NCBI GenBank assembly: GCA_037176725.1
Contig: JAZBRS010000060.1
Span: 55,642,001 to 55,706,000 of the forward strand
Source of the DNA: Posidonia oceanica
Lineage: Eukaryota > Streptophyta > Magnoliopsida > Alismatales > Posidoniaceae
Length of the DNA stretch: 64,000 nucleotides
Reading direction: 5' to 3'
Every line of letters starts with the position of its first letter. Position 1 is the first letter of the stretch. The notes under the pieces are model-generated. The model was not told the DNA's origin, did no database searches, and worked only from the letters and a program-made list of their open reading frames with translations. Positions 23,420-35,568 of the stretch are shown here, piece by piece. Made by a program: the position numbers and the translations under genes.

Positions 23420-24273
23420 TTGGGAGGGAACCACCAAAGAGAGAGAAAGAGCCAGATGATTGAGTGGTTTTGAAGGAAGAAAAAGGAAAAGAATTCTCAT
23501 CAAAAATGACATGCCTGGCAATTAAAACATTTTTAGTGCTAGGATTATAGCATTTATATGCATGATGAGAAAGACTATATCCAAGAAAAATATAAGAAGA
23601 AGATTTGAACTAAAGCTTATGAGAATTATATGGTTTTAGTAATGGAAAACATTTACAACCAAAAACTCTCAAAAAATTGTAACCAGGTATCTTATTGAAT
23701 AGTCTTTAAAAAGGAGATTGAAAATCAAGAAGAAGGGAAGGAAGAAGATTTATGAGATAGGCTACAGTCTAAAAAGCATATACCCAAAAATCAGTTGGAA
23801 GACCACTATGGGCCAAGAGAGCCAAGGCTGTTTTTGTGAGATGCCGATTCTTCCTCTCTGCACACCCATTCTGCTCTGGAGTATAGGGTGCACTGATTCT
23901 ACGATGAATGCCCATCTCCTTAAAGTTATGATGCAACTTCCTATATTCACCACCCTAATCAGAATGAAGAGCTTTTATATCAGACTAAAAATGAAGCTTG
24001 ACCTACTGCTTGAACTCTAAAAATGCCTGATATACTTCAGACTTCATCTTCAAAGGGACTAACCAAACAAATCTAAAGTAGTCATCAATAAATGACACAA
24101 AATACTTGTAGCCAGCAGGAGATCGAATTGGTGAAGTCCACACATCAGAGAATATTATTTGAAAAGGTGTTGTACTAATAGAATTTGTGGAATACAAAGG
24201 CAGCTCATGTATTTTTGCCTGCATACATGAATCACATACAAAATTCTTGCTATCTTTATTGTGAAGAAGATGA
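23420..24273 (-). pseudogene. Copia integrase core, frameshifted and truncated
   Basis: From 24273 downward the frame encodes a CDSCMQAKIHELP segment (the Cys pair of the integrase zinc region) and then SDVWTSP, holding the first catalytic aspartate. It breaks near 24003. A second frame (23953-23762) carries a motif like the HPILQSRMGVQRGR region, degenerate relative to family members. Further down, several frames show remnants (FDENSF-type) as far as about 23420. The reading is continuous with 26251-26435 once the solo LTR and one CAAGT are removed. Confidence 0.75.
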
Positions 24274-24278
24274 CAAGT

Positions 24279-25760
24279 TGTAACGCCCCAACGCGTCACA
24301 TACCAGCATTAGTACTACCCAAGAATTTATAATAATTAATTAAAATGAACTAAATTATATTAAAATTAAAATTAAACTACCCAGAAACCTCAGTATGTGG
24401 CTACGTGGCTCCTATAAGGCACCAGAACTGGACTGCACTCCTAATATGCACCTGAAAACCGAAACACAAAATGTGTGAGTGACAACAAAGTCATCCAGCA
24501 CACACCCACCAAAAACACAGAGAAAAAAATACATAAAAACTCAAGATTTACGATAATTAAAATCAACTGAATAATTCATTGCAAAACCATGCCAATTCAT
24601 AACATGATCAATTCCTCAGTATTCACATGCTCTATAAAACATTTCATGCATTCAAATCCACGTTTAAAACCATTTCAGAAAAACCACACACAGCAAACAA
24701 AATCTGTCATGCCACCCTGGCCATAAGTGACCGACCTAGCCACAAGTAGTTATTGAAGACTTCAGCTTCTCTCAACTACACTGCCGTGGTGAACTACCCC
24801 ATGTGGGAGTGCGACCGCCCTAGCCAACAAGCCTCAATCTATCATCATATTTCTAAGTATACACAGGGTGGCGTTCTCTGATGCCCCAGCCAACACCGGC
24901 ACAGAGGGAAACCGTCTTTTTCACCGAGCTCTACTGTACCACTGACCTCATCCTAGGCAACTGACTCTTGATCAGGTACTTCGGTCTTTCGGTCCACAAA
25001 ATCACAGAAATCCCTTTTCAAAATGTATGCAATTTTCCAAAAACATTATCACACATAATCATCATAAAACCCCAAAACATCACTTTTATTCCACAATTCC
25101 TTTATAAAACCATAATCAAAATTTCAAGTGTTAAAACCATGAAAACACACACAGTGGATCTGATCTGGCCACTGACAGAGGCGATCCGTGTCAGATGGGC
25201 ATGCCAGGGGCGTCCGCCGGCAACCTCCACGCGCCAGGGGCGCCGCCCGAGTTCGCCAGGACAACCGGCTGGGTCCCTCTACCAAATACTTACGCTAGAA
25301 ACCCGCGCTAAACCCCAAAAACTCAGACAAGAAACTGAACAGACGTCGCCAGAATTCGCCTCTTTTGGGAACGAGAACCGGTCTCACCACAAGTCACTAA
25401 AAATTCCAAAAAATATACCAAATCGAAGTACTCTAAGTAATCTACCATTCAAAATAAAAATCACAAGAATCTGACATTCAAGGCTCGAGTTATAAAATCC
25501 CAAAGGCATACAACTCTAACAGCCCAACAGTGACCATATCAACAAAAATCCTTCGTAAATCCATCCAAAAATTCCATAAAATCATGAAACCTCTACCATA
25601 CATCAAAACTAACTATTCTACATATTTCCTATGATTTTATACGAATTTGCAAAGTAAGAAAGGGTGGGATGCATACTCAACACTCGCTAGCGATCTCTCC
25701 TTTCTTTTCTTCCTTCTCCGGTCGGTCGAACCTCCTTCTCCCTTTCCTCTCACAGGTACA

Positions 25761-25838
<78 letters not shown>

Positions 25839-26250
25839 CTCACACTCTCTTTCCCTCTGGCTCTCTCGTTACCTCCCTCTCCAGCAGCCGACCACCCTCT
25901 TATCAGCCCTTGTCGCTGACAACCACCGAAAATCGTGGGCAAGTCGACTGTGCAGGGTATGGGACATGCAGGGAATGGTGTGGCGGCAAAACACATGTAT
26001 ATAACTGTGCATTCATTTGGCGTTATTTTCCATCTTAGGTCCCACACATTAAAATGCCACATTACCACACCATACCGAGAACCAGGGAAAGACCACAAAT
26101 ACAGCAGGAGAACACAACGACAAATCTAATTTTAATGCTTAAAAATATAATTACTTTTACAAGCAATCAAACCCAACACAATAGAATAATAAGGGAATTA
26201 ATTTTCCAAGAATTATCACAAATTGAGTTCTGGAAAATCCGGATATTACA
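24279..26250 (-). mobile_element. Solo LTR (1,972 bp) in copia integrase
   Basis: On the plus strand it runs from TGTAACGCCCC to GGATATTACA, with target duplication CAAGT at 24274-24278 and 26251-26255. Minus orientation is preferred because the ends then read TGTAATATCC and GACGCG...GTTACA, resembling the gypsy LTR at 36971. A long CT microsatellite lies inside it. There is no internal region, so the rest of the element has recombined out. Confidence 0.88.
25763..25836. repeat. (CT)n microsatellite, about 37 units
   Basis: An uninterrupted CT run of about 74 bp lies inside the solo LTR. The Ser-Leu and Arg-Glu repeat frames it produces are artefacts. Confidence 0.97.
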
Positions 26251-27439
26251 CAAGTAGATAAGATTTTATCCACTACTACTTTATTAGCATGACCAAGCCT
26301 AGAGTGCCAGGTACTAACAACGACTTTGACAGCTGAAAAGGCTAAAACATTTGTTGAACGAGAGGTTCTTGCAGATTGAAGAGGTAAAGCATATTGTCCA
26401 TCTTTAAGATAACCTTTGAGTAGAAGTCTCCCCACTTGTCAATCCTTGACATAAACATCATAGGGGTGAAACTCAAGATAAACACCATTATCAAGAGTAA
26501 ATTTATGGACAGATAAGAGATTTCTAGTTATATCTGGAACATGTAATAAGTTTTTAAGATGAAATATGCCACTAGGAGTATTATATTGAGAAGAACCAAT
26601 ACGATGGATGGAGAGACCAGTACCATTACCAACTTTTACTTCATCACCGCCAGCATACTCCTGAGCAATATCCAGATTATTAATAGAATTAGTGAGATGA
26701 TGTGTGACACCTGAATCAACAAACCACTGTCCACTAGTTGTAGAAGAATTTGATTCAGCAAGATTAATAGATGAAGAAGCATGATTGTATCGTTGATAAC
26801 ATGTTGCAGCTGAGTGATTCAATCTTCCACAAATTTGACATTAAACGCCTGCAACTAAGCTTCTTCCACCACTTCTTCCTCCATTATACTGAGACTGAAA
26901 CCCTTGAAACTAATTTCCATGTCCTCTTCCAAAATGGCCACCTCCTCTAGACCTTCCTTGACCTCGATTACCAGAAGTTTTGACTTCCTTGGAAGCAATA
27001 TTGGCAGTAATATCAACCTTTGGTTGATTTTTCAAAATCCTCTATTCATGACTCAATAATAGACCAACTAATTCATCATATGGTATTGTAGTTGCTCGAG
27101 AATTAACAGAAGCTACTATAGGATCTAATTCAGACCCTAGACCATTCAACACAGAGAGAACCAGATCATTATCATCAAAAATGCAACCAACAGCCCCAAG
27201 ATTCACAGCCAGAGTCTTTGCCTTATGAAGAAACTCTGTAATTGAGCTATCACCTTTCTTTAAGCAACTAAGCTCAGACTTGTACTGAAAAATCCTTGAT
27301 TGAGACTTCATGGCAAAGTATTTTTCAAGGAAAACCCAAACATCCCTGACTGTCATGAAATTGATCAACTAAGATCCAATTTCTTCAGAGATTGAAGAAA
27401 CAAACCAGCTCAAAACTAGCTGGTCTTTTCTATGCCATT
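26251..27439 (-). pseudogene. Copia gag C-terminus, protease and pre-integrase
   Basis: On the minus strand, 27439-27042 encodes the C-terminal part of a copia-type Gag (SELSCLKKGDSS and related). A zinc knuckle (CQICGRLNHSAATC) follows at about 26840-26790. The protease active-site motif reads WFVDSGVTHH at about 26735-26705. The pre-integrase motif WHSRLGHAN lies at about 26320-26290. There are breaks between about 27042 and 26830 and around 26437. Gag would form the particle, the protease would process the polyprotein, and the last motif starts integrase. It is interrupted at 26250 by the solo LTR. Confidence 0.8.
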
Positions 27440-27444
27440 GTAAA

Positions 27445-28607
27445 TGTTAGGATTTTAAGCTTCACTAGAGGAGGGTGAACAGTGAATTAAGAGAAAAATA
27501 CGGAATTTAATTAATTTTAACAATTTTAAGCAACTTAGCAAGTAAATGAATTATAGAAAGGGATTTGGATATTTAATTAAAATATACAAAGAAGGGGATG
27601 AAAGGTAATGAAAATATACTCAAGAATTTTATAGTGGTTCAGCCTCCCTAGCTTAGTCCACTCCTCGAGAAAATCCCTCGAAAGTTACCTTAAACCTGAT
27701 CTTATTCCGGGCCAAGATCCTGTCGTACACCCTTGACGAATGCTCGCCAAGCCTCCGCAAAAACCGCGGCTTTCTCCTTCTCACGTTCGGAGAAGAACTC
27801 ACACAAGAAAGTAGAAGATTACAACTCTTTTGACTCTTTTCTATATCTCCCAATACTCTTTTGGCAAGGTGATAATGATGCTCTCTAGTTTGGGAAATAT
27901 CTCTCAAAGAATATGAGTGGAATGCTTAGGAAAATGATGGGAATGTAGCTCTACAATTTGTGTATTTGATGTGCAATAGGTTTGGGATCCTCCTCTTGCT
28001 AAACATGGTTTAGGGTGTCATATTTATAGGTAAAAACTATTTTAGACATGTGTACAATGTGTTCTAGATGTGCAATAAGCTTGGGGTGTTTCTCTTGCTA
28101 AACATGGTTTAGGGGTGTTATATTTTTAAGTAAAAACTATTTTAGACATGTGTAAAATGTGTTCTAGATGTGCAATAAGCTTGGAGTGCTTCTCTTGCTA
28201 AACATGGTTTAGGGGTGTCATATTTTTAGATAAAAACTATTTTAAACATGTGTAAAATGTGTTCTAGATGTGCAATAAGCTTGGGATGCTTCTTGCTAAA
28301 CATTGTTTGTTTTTTGGCTTATGGCTATTTTCCTAAAGTACTATGGGAGTGTTTGGGAGATATTACAAGTTCCCAGAATACAACATACACTTATTATATT
28401 ACACTTAAATTACATAAAATGTTGATCTCCAATCTTCAATTGATTTTTCTTGAATTTCCTTGAACTTCCGCATTAATTTCTTCTTTGCCAATTTCGCCTT
28501 CTTCTTTTTCCATAGTGCATGAGAACTTTTTCTTGATCTACTAAGAAGGTTAGCACATAAATATATTTTGTTATTATCAAAAATGAGATGAGGTAATTTT
28601 GCCAACA
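27445..28607 (-). mobile_element. Solo LTR (1,163 bp) in copia gag
   Basis: On the plus strand it runs from TGTTAGGATTTT to TTTTGCCAACA, with target duplication GTAAA at 27440-27444 and 28608-28612. The split gag reads through once it is removed. Minus orientation is suggested by TATA-like CCTATAAATATG near 28018-28030 on that strand. Four ~100-bp tandem units surround this motif. The ends resemble long copia LTRs, but the family is not certain. Confidence 0.85.
27968..28310. repeat. ~100-bp tandem repeat, 4 units, at the LTR promoter
   Basis: Units start with GATGTGCAATA at about 27968, 28067, 28167 and 28267, each with CTTGCTAAACATGG. In the first unit the AT-rich core is TATTTATAGG (a TATA-like box on the minus strand); in later units it is degraded to TATTTTTA forms. 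Confidence 0.88.
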
Positions 28608-28612
28608 GTAAA

Positions 28613-28939
28613 TACTCAAGATTAGGAATGAGTGTTACATCATTCTCTTCACCACTCTTGATAAATGGAGATGGACTGAGACACAAACCATCGACTACAC
28701 CCATGAGATCGTACATATTGAGTAGCGGAATAAACTGAGATCTCCACAAAGCATAATTGGAAGTCACAAGTTTGTGACATACTATTTTGAATTGTCACCG
28801 AAGGCAAGCCACAAGAAAAAGAACTCACTGCAGATGTAGCTCTCCCACTTGTTGCAGAACTTGATGGGTTGACATCCCGAGTACCATCAACACCTGCGCA
28901 CGACGATCCTCCACCAATGTCCGCCATTAATACCTTCAT
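28613..28939 (-). pseudogene. Copia gag N-terminus
   Basis: The likely ATG at 28939 lies about 22 bases downstream of the primer site. After a Ser/Thr-rich leader the frame carries NYALWRSQF and YDLMGVVDG (about 28760-28690), the conserved start of plant copia Gag. A frame change near 28770 separates the leader from this block. The gene continues at 27439 beyond the inserted solo LTR. Confidence 0.78.
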
Positions 28940-28960
28940 CGTACTCTAGTCAAAGCTTAT

Positions 28961-28973
28961 AGCTCTGATACCA
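28961..28973 (-). other. Copia primer-binding site (initiator tRNA-Met type)
   Basis: On the minus strand TGGTATCAGAGCT follows the LTR end (GTAACA) directly. This is the standard plant copia primer site. Confidence 0.92.
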
Positions 28974-29167
28974 TGTTACAAATTCAGATGGAGAAGAAGA
29001 AGAAAGAAGGAAGTATCGCTGGAGAACTATAATGCCCGACTGCTATAGTATCCATGCATTTATACTATTAAGAGACAGGTACAAATACATGACCCAATGA
29101 GCACTGTACACGTGTAAACCATTATAACAAACCTCTAACAACACTAACAACCTTAATATACTTAACA
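28974..29167 (-). mobile_element. Copia 5' LTR (194 bp)
   Basis: On the minus strand it starts TGTTAAGTATA and ends TTTGTAACA, directly followed by the primer site. It contains a TATA-like TATAAATGC. The short LTR is typical of several plant copia lineages. Confidence 0.88.
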
Positions 29168-29941
29168 CAAATTAATTTCTAGAACCTTGTTGTCACCGTA
29201 GGCTCTATGAGTTGCCAATCTTCCAAAACCACTGGTAAATAAATCCAAGAGCAAATTAATTGCTACCGCAGGCATGGCGTGGAATGTGTGCCCTTCAGCC
29301 TGTGACGGTTCAGAAAAGAGCACATTACATTCTGTGGAATCCAAGATGGCGTCTACGTACTTATCAAAAAAAAGAAATAGAAAAGCGTCTATATATGATC
29401 TGTATGTATTGCAGTTTGCAACTTGACTCTTTTTTATGACCCTCAGTTGGCTCCCGACACTGCTGAATTTTAACCCATTTGTCCCTGCCATGCCCTGGTT
29501 GCGTTTCTTTTTTACTGATTTACTGAGTTCCCTGTAATATTCTGTACTCTTGCTTTCTTCCTAACATAATGTTGTAGTGTTGTTGGATACATGTATTAAA
29601 AGTGATTAGTTTCAAATGTGGATTGAATGATCGTGAATGTCTGCACTCTGCCTATTAATCTTGAGTTGGATGCCTAGATAAGGGTGCACATAACTAACTG
29701 AATCAAGTCAAAACTATTTTTTACAGGTGTGGTTCAACTTTTTGTAGACCGATGATTTGGTAAAACTTCGAATTTTTCAACCAAACTGATCTATCATACA
29801 TAAGGTCCTAGTTTCTTCAAAAAAAAATTATTGTCATTTTATATTGATTAACTAGAATCACTTGATCAATAAATAATTTAATTTCAACCTCTACAACAAT
29901 AAAATCAAAATACCACCCTAAAATTAGCTGCATGATCTTGT

Positions 29942-30265
29942 AATTTTAGGATTAAGATGTTATTTTACATGATGTGAATTTATATTTGAGATAACATGAT
30001 TGAGAAGAAGAAACACAATGTGTGTTAAATAATAGATATATGTTCAAGTGATGATATTTATTTTTTAGGTAATTGTTGAGCTAACTTCGATATGTTGAAA
30101 GATGTTTGTTAAACCACGATAGGATTGAGGTATTATTTTTACATGTTGCAGTTTTATATTTGAAATAACATGATTGAGAGAAAAAACACAATGTGTGTTA
30201 AATATAGATATGTGTTAAGTAATAGTTTTGATTTTTTTTAGGTAACATGTTGCACTAACACTTGA
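29942..30265. repeat. ~174-bp tandem duplication
   Basis: TAACATGATTGAGA, AACACAATGTGTGTTAAAT and a GTAA-TTGTTG/GTAACATGTTG tail recur at 29992 and 30166, giving two imperfect copies. Confidence 0.75.
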
Positions 30266-30504
30266 TACATTTAAATATGTATGCATAACACGAACCAAGC
30301 TGGGACCAAACCAACTTTCAAAGTTTGGATCAGGAAAAAAAAAATGCTCGGCTTGGGCTGAATTTTTTTCAAACAGATCGTTGCAACTTAGCTTGGGGTT
30401 TTTTTCCAAGTCAAATCAAACCGTGCAAGTTTCTACTCCCTTAGGGTTGGAGTTAAGATTCTAATAATTCTTCATTTTTTGGAAACTGTGGAAATATGTA
30501 AATA

Positions 30505-30801
30505 TAACTCAAAATCAATTGACAATGAGTAGAATGGTCCATCTATATATTACCATAAGTGCAGTCTTCACTATTTTAATGTAGTACTATTCCAACATTT
30601 TCTCTCACTTGTGATCTCTTTTAGATCCAATAAGTGTCTTTTTTGGATAATGATGGATGTGTGTGGACTTCGACATCTTTTGACTTCGATACTATTTTAA
30701 AATATGGACATCTAATTTAAAATCAATTGGAAATAAGTAGAAGAAATCATCTATATATAACTATTAGGTTAATCCTCACTTTTTTAATATAGAATTGTTC
30801 C
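30505..30801. repeat. Direct repeat, ~208-bp spacing
   Basis: AAAATCAATTGACAATGAGTA (about 30510) and AAAATCAATTGGAAATAAGTA (about 30718) are each followed by CATCTATATAT and a TTCCAACA end. Confidence 0.65.
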
Positions 30802-31715
30802 AACAGAAACAAAAGAGATATTGATAGCGTGGAAATGGAAAGGAATGAAAATGATGGCATCCAAAGACACACACATTTCATCCCATACATTGAGAGATAA
30901 TGATTTCGCTAGGTTGGTAAAATAGATATGTATGTGTTAAAGTTATTTATATGAAGAACTTTTGGGAAATTGTACCTCTCAAGTTGAGAAATTTTGATTT
31001 TGTTATACTTAGATGGCCAAAGGGAATCTTCTTAAATGTGGCATATGTAGCAAGACCTTATACTTTGGATACATGCTAATTAGATATATTGTTATTATAT
31101 TGTTATTACTTATTTTAGCTTTTTAATATGACAGATACGCTGTTGGAGCACTTGCATGTAAGAAGGCCTAACAAATTGCCTTCTCCCACATTAATTGTTA
31201 GATCCTCTCCTCCTCCTCCTTAGAATATAATGGCTTGTGCCGAACTCACTCACGGAAAATAAATGAAAAAATCCTCCTTTTTAGATTTTTACATGGATGG
31301 ATGTCTTAGGCGATCAAGAAGAGGATCAAGTAAGACTTTACCTTTGGTAATTAGACATAGTTATGTGAATGTTTATGTTTTAAATTCTATGATATGTTTC
31401 ATGACAGCATGTGATATTGCGACCATATGAAGAGGAGGTGATGAGTCATTTTGCCACAGATTTTTACAGGGAAACTCGTATTGTCCTCGTAGACTTGGCC
31501 CATTTGCTTTGAGTGTGTTATTGGAAAAACGTGCCAGATCGAGAGTATTTCTACGACATGGGAGGAGACGATGAATCCCTGAGAATATAACAATAGTGAG
31601 TATTTGCACGGTTTAGGAAAAGCTAAACAGATAGTTTGTTGCTTGAAGAATATAATAATACAGGAAAAAAGGGAGCTACACCATAATAATATCCAGAGAA
31701 GTGCAAAAGATCGTA

Positions 31716-31824
31716 CGTGGTGTGGTGTTAAGAGTATTACAAGTAGAATGAATCACATCAAAAACTACGCCGTGGTGTGGTGTTAAGAGTATCACAAGTA
31801 GAATGAATCACATCAAAACTACGC
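31716..31824. repeat. 55-bp tandem duplication (2 copies)
   Basis: CGTGGTGTGGTGTTAAGAGT begins at 31716 and 31771; the copies differ at only a few positions. Confidence 0.92.
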
Positions 31825-32160
31825 CATCACATGCTGCGTACCATCCATCAGTCCATCGCAGCGTTTGTTTATGACTCCCGCGGCTTCCCGAAGTAGTTAG
31901 GGTTTGGAGTTGAAATAAGCACACATTTCTAGGAATACTTCCACATCAAATTCGAGCTCGCATAATTGTAGCGAAAAGAAGAAAACCAGGAGCTAATTTC
32001 ATCCAACTCCAACGTATAGATTCTCCGTAAAAATAACTAAACTCGAGAAGGCATATTTCCTTACCAAACTCGTACCATCGAGGAGCAAAAGCGTTCAAGG
32101 CAGTCATCGGGGAGTTGTGACGAGCATAAGAAACAAACGAACTCCAGGGAAAGCTGCTAC

Positions 32161-32929
32161 TAGGGGTGTATATGAGCCTGAGTTAACTCGAAATCCAACC
32201 AATCCGATCCATGTAGATTAGGTTAGGTCAGATTTTTTTATCATGGGTTGAATATAGATCTGAAAATCCTAAACTTGAACTTTCTGGATTAGATATGGGT
32301 TCTAAGCATGGATTACCTAACCCGACTCAAATCTGAAGGTATATATATATATAATATTAATTATTTATATTTATAAATACATATTATATGTATAATTAAG
32401 AAATATTAAGAGAGCAAAATTGATACTTAATCAACAAATATTAGGAGAAATAAAGTCAAATACAGATAATTTATTTACTTTTAACAATAGTACTCATGCT
32501 TAACCCACGTATTCATATTGCACACGCACTGCTGCTACATAGTAAATAGTGGCAAGTTGTAGGAAAACATGTACACAAAGAAAAAACCATATTAACAAAG
32601 AACTAGAAATAACTTTTTTGTAGTGACTACTATAATGAGTTACATTTTGTAGTGATCTTTGCATCAAATTGTAAATCATTTATTTTATCCAAAGGCCGTC
32701 CCAGGAGTAATCAACTTTTCCTGTAATTAAATATTAATGAATGGCCAATAGGTGTAAAATTAATGTGCTATAAAACTCAAGAACCGACCCGACCCAACCT
32801 AAAGTTTGTGGGTCGGGTTGGGTTGGGTCTGAATTAGGTATGGATTGGATATAAGTCTAAAATTATCCAATCCAAATAATATAGATTGGATCGTAGATTC
32901 ACCCTTAATCCGACCCACGTACACCCATA
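32161..32929. mobile_element. Non-autonomous hAT element (769 bp)
   Basis: The ends are TAGGGGTGTATATGAGCC on the left and, inverted, TATGGGTGTACGTGGGTC on the right. They are flanked by 8-bp near-duplications GCTGCTAC (32153-32160) and ACTGCTAC (32930-32937), 7 of 8 matching. Subterminal GACCCAACC/GGGTTGGGT palindromes near 32788-32828 are typical of plant hAT elements. No transposase frame is present. Confidence 0.75.
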
Positions 32930-33564
32930 ACTGCTACTATTGAAACTCTTGAAAAATATGCTACAATAGTGGCTCCTATGATTTGGGTCCAGTTCGCTCC
33001 ACCAAACAAACGTTGCCACATGTTCCATGGGAGGTTAGTCAGTAGCAATTGTCATTTGGAAATTTTTGATATGTGGGTTTATAATAATTTTGTATTTGTT
33101 AATAAAACCATTATATTATAGCTTGGCATTGTATTTACTACATGAGAGAGACAAATCACAAGGACTGATGTGACTGAATACAGTATTCTATGATTATAGA
33201 CTATTTTCCACACTCCATCTAACTATCTCAATTATAATTAGTCTCCCTTGTAAATTCATCTATTCAAAACTTGTAACAACTTAAAGCATTCATGAGCCAC
33301 AAAGATTCAATATTTTAACAAGTTTAAATCACATATTAAACCTAACACAGTTTCCATGGAATTTGTAACAACTACATTTTTTTAGAAATTCCACTTTCTT
33401 GAAAATCATCTTTGATTTTATTTAAAACCAAAGTCACTATGAAAACCAAGGTCTAAAGTTGCATTTAAACCACATCTACACAATGTACAAACTCAAAATG
33501 CAACTTTTACCTGAAACCAACGTAAACATATGGTCTCATTTACTGTTAAAAAATCTCACCAAGG

Positions 33565-33597
33565 GTAAAGTGTAAAGTGTAAAGTATAAAGTGTAAA
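33565..33597. repeat. (GTGTAAA)n, about 5 units
   Basis: Short heptamer run with one GTATAAA variant. Confidence 0.9.
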
Positions 33598-35522
33598 TTA
33601 TCGGAGCACCTTGTAATGTCACAGTGGAGCTAACCTGTGATCCGTGCCCCATCCCACAAGGATACAACCACTCTTTCTCAAGCAACTTGCTTATCCTTTA
33701 AGTCCAAAGTCTCTATATGTATACCATCATCTAACACATATTGATAGCTATATGTGCTAGACCTGACCCCATCCCCCTATGAAGGGTCTCTCAACCATAA
33801 ACATTTTTCAAAGGATAAGAGATCTCTCACACTCTTATCCTTAAGATGTGTCCCTTCACTCTAGGAAGGATCCAACATTCTGTCGATCGAGTCATTAGGC
33901 ATTAATGATGAAATTAATTTTCATATTATATAAATTTCACTAGACTACAATCACAAAACATGACCACACAAGTAGAATCACGAGAAATATGTCGTATCGG
34001 ACTCCATAAAATCACAAAAACCTTTCATTTGAAACCACTGAAATACATTCAGGTAACTGTACGTGCTTTAAAAATCACAAAATGTACCGCAATTCATATT
34101 GCACAATATTCGATCAAATCAATTTAAAATCTGTGTGAAAGCTAACTCAAAAAACCTTCATTTTGGTAGAGCTAATGCAACATAGTAGATTTAAAAATCA
34201 TTGGAGAAAATCTTCGCAAGAGTGGCTCGATAAAGATGGTTTAGAAGAAAAAGCATAACTTTCTTTACACAACTTCAAATGAAGATAACAAAGAGAGGCA
34301 CGTAATAGTTTTCTCAAAAATAGATAAGAAAAATCATAAAACAATGTTGATTACAAAGCTACAGATAAGACTACCATGTTCGCAAGAACAACACTCAAAT
34401 CTATCCAAATCCATCGCTAAAACGCAAAACATAGCATCCAAAGAAAAATTGCACTCAACAAACACAATAATCAAGTAATCTACAAGATTCTAATATGTTC
34501 TACCACTTGCATCATAGATCAAAGGTATACAATGGAAAAAAAAAATGGCACTTCCCGTAGTACCAAGGTCAGGAGCTTTCCATACCTTGGATGCTCTCTA
34601 CCATGTCACTGGCAAGCTCATGGACCTTCGACAAGCACCACGACAACACCAGAAACCTGCCTCCTTTCCTCTCCTTCTCTCTTCTCTTTCTCTCTCTAGG
34701 GCACTATTGAAATTGAAGAGAATGGAAATCTCTTTTTCTTTTTCTTTTTCTCTAGCCAAATCGCAGAGCCACTCCTAGCTCTTTGGAATTTCAACATGGC
34801 CCATAAATAGAGAGTGTTTGGAGAGATTAAGGAAATTAAAGGGAAAAATGAAGAAAAGTACGGGATGTTAAACTATTTCTATGAGTCCATTACAAGATTG
34901 AATCTCATTAATCTTGTGTATTTCTATGTTGAGAGAACAACATAAAGAGAAGGACTTGACTACAGTATTGATGCCCTTAATTGTTAGAAATCGATATTGT
35001 ATGAAGTCAAACTTTGACACGTGAATTACTTTCTTTGAGGATTTATTTAACTCCATTTGCTGATCAAATTTCCCATAGGATACAACAAAATTTACGAGAG
35101 ATTGTAAAATGTAAACTTGAAATCTCTTTTAACTCTCTTTAAAACAATTGATCACAATACTATACTGCTTGAAGGAAGGAAGAAATTTTCAAAAATTTTA
35201 TTTTCTCACGTCTCGTTTGTTCTATTTTATAGAACTCAAGTGATGAAATATAACACTCAAAACATCCTTTCAATAAAACCGATATTACATGCAACCTTTC
35301 AACCAACAGACAACCATTTGATATAATCTAAAATTAATAAATAAATTCCATGAGTAAAAACTAAAAACCAATAATTGCAAATATATAGATTTTAATTTAA
35401 TTGCAAACACGTCAAGTGTGTAAAGTGCTAAGTACATGGTACTTTCCATGAAACTTTACGCACAGTTGTGTCGCATGTGTAGACACAGATCTTTGCATTG
35501 ATCTAACTAAGTTAAAATACAC

Positions 35523-35526
<4 letters not shown>

Positions 35527-35564
<38 letters not shown>
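35527..35564. repeat. (AT)19 microsatellite
   Basis: Uninterrupted AT run of 38 bases. Confidence 0.97.

Positions 35565-35568
<4 letters not shown>

Larger units (their letters stand above)
23400..29167 (-). mobile_element. Ty1/copia retrotransposon, 3'-truncated, with two solo LTR insertions
   Basis: On the minus strand the order is 5' LTR (29167-28974), PBS, gag, protease, pre-integrase and integrase. The frame is lost near 23420, and RT, RNase H and the 3' LTR are absent. Two solo LTRs with perfect 5-bp target duplications lie inside it, at 27445-28607 in gag and 24279-26250 just after the pre-integrase motif. The internal order gag-protease-integrase is diagnostic of copia. The 5 bases beyond the LTR (29168-29172, CAAAT) have no partner because the other end is missing. 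Confidence 0.85.
29168..32152. other. Intergenic AT-rich sequence
   Basis: No gene is supported. Short frames at 29162-29491 and 31373-31609 (minus) have no motif I recognise. The stretch holds three small duplications (29942-30265, 30505-30801, 31716-31824). The pair at 30505/30718 resembles the end of plant LTRs or MITEs (AAAATCAATTG, then CATCTATATAT and TTCCAACA). Confidence 0.5.

Noticed and set aside
29162..29491. 109-codon frame next to the copia LTR on the minus strand
   Set aside because: It crosses the LTR boundary at its end and shows no known domain; probably chance.
31373..31609. Possible exon on the minus strand (78 codons)
   Set aside because: No recognised motif, no supporting splice pattern, and several overlapping frames of similar length.
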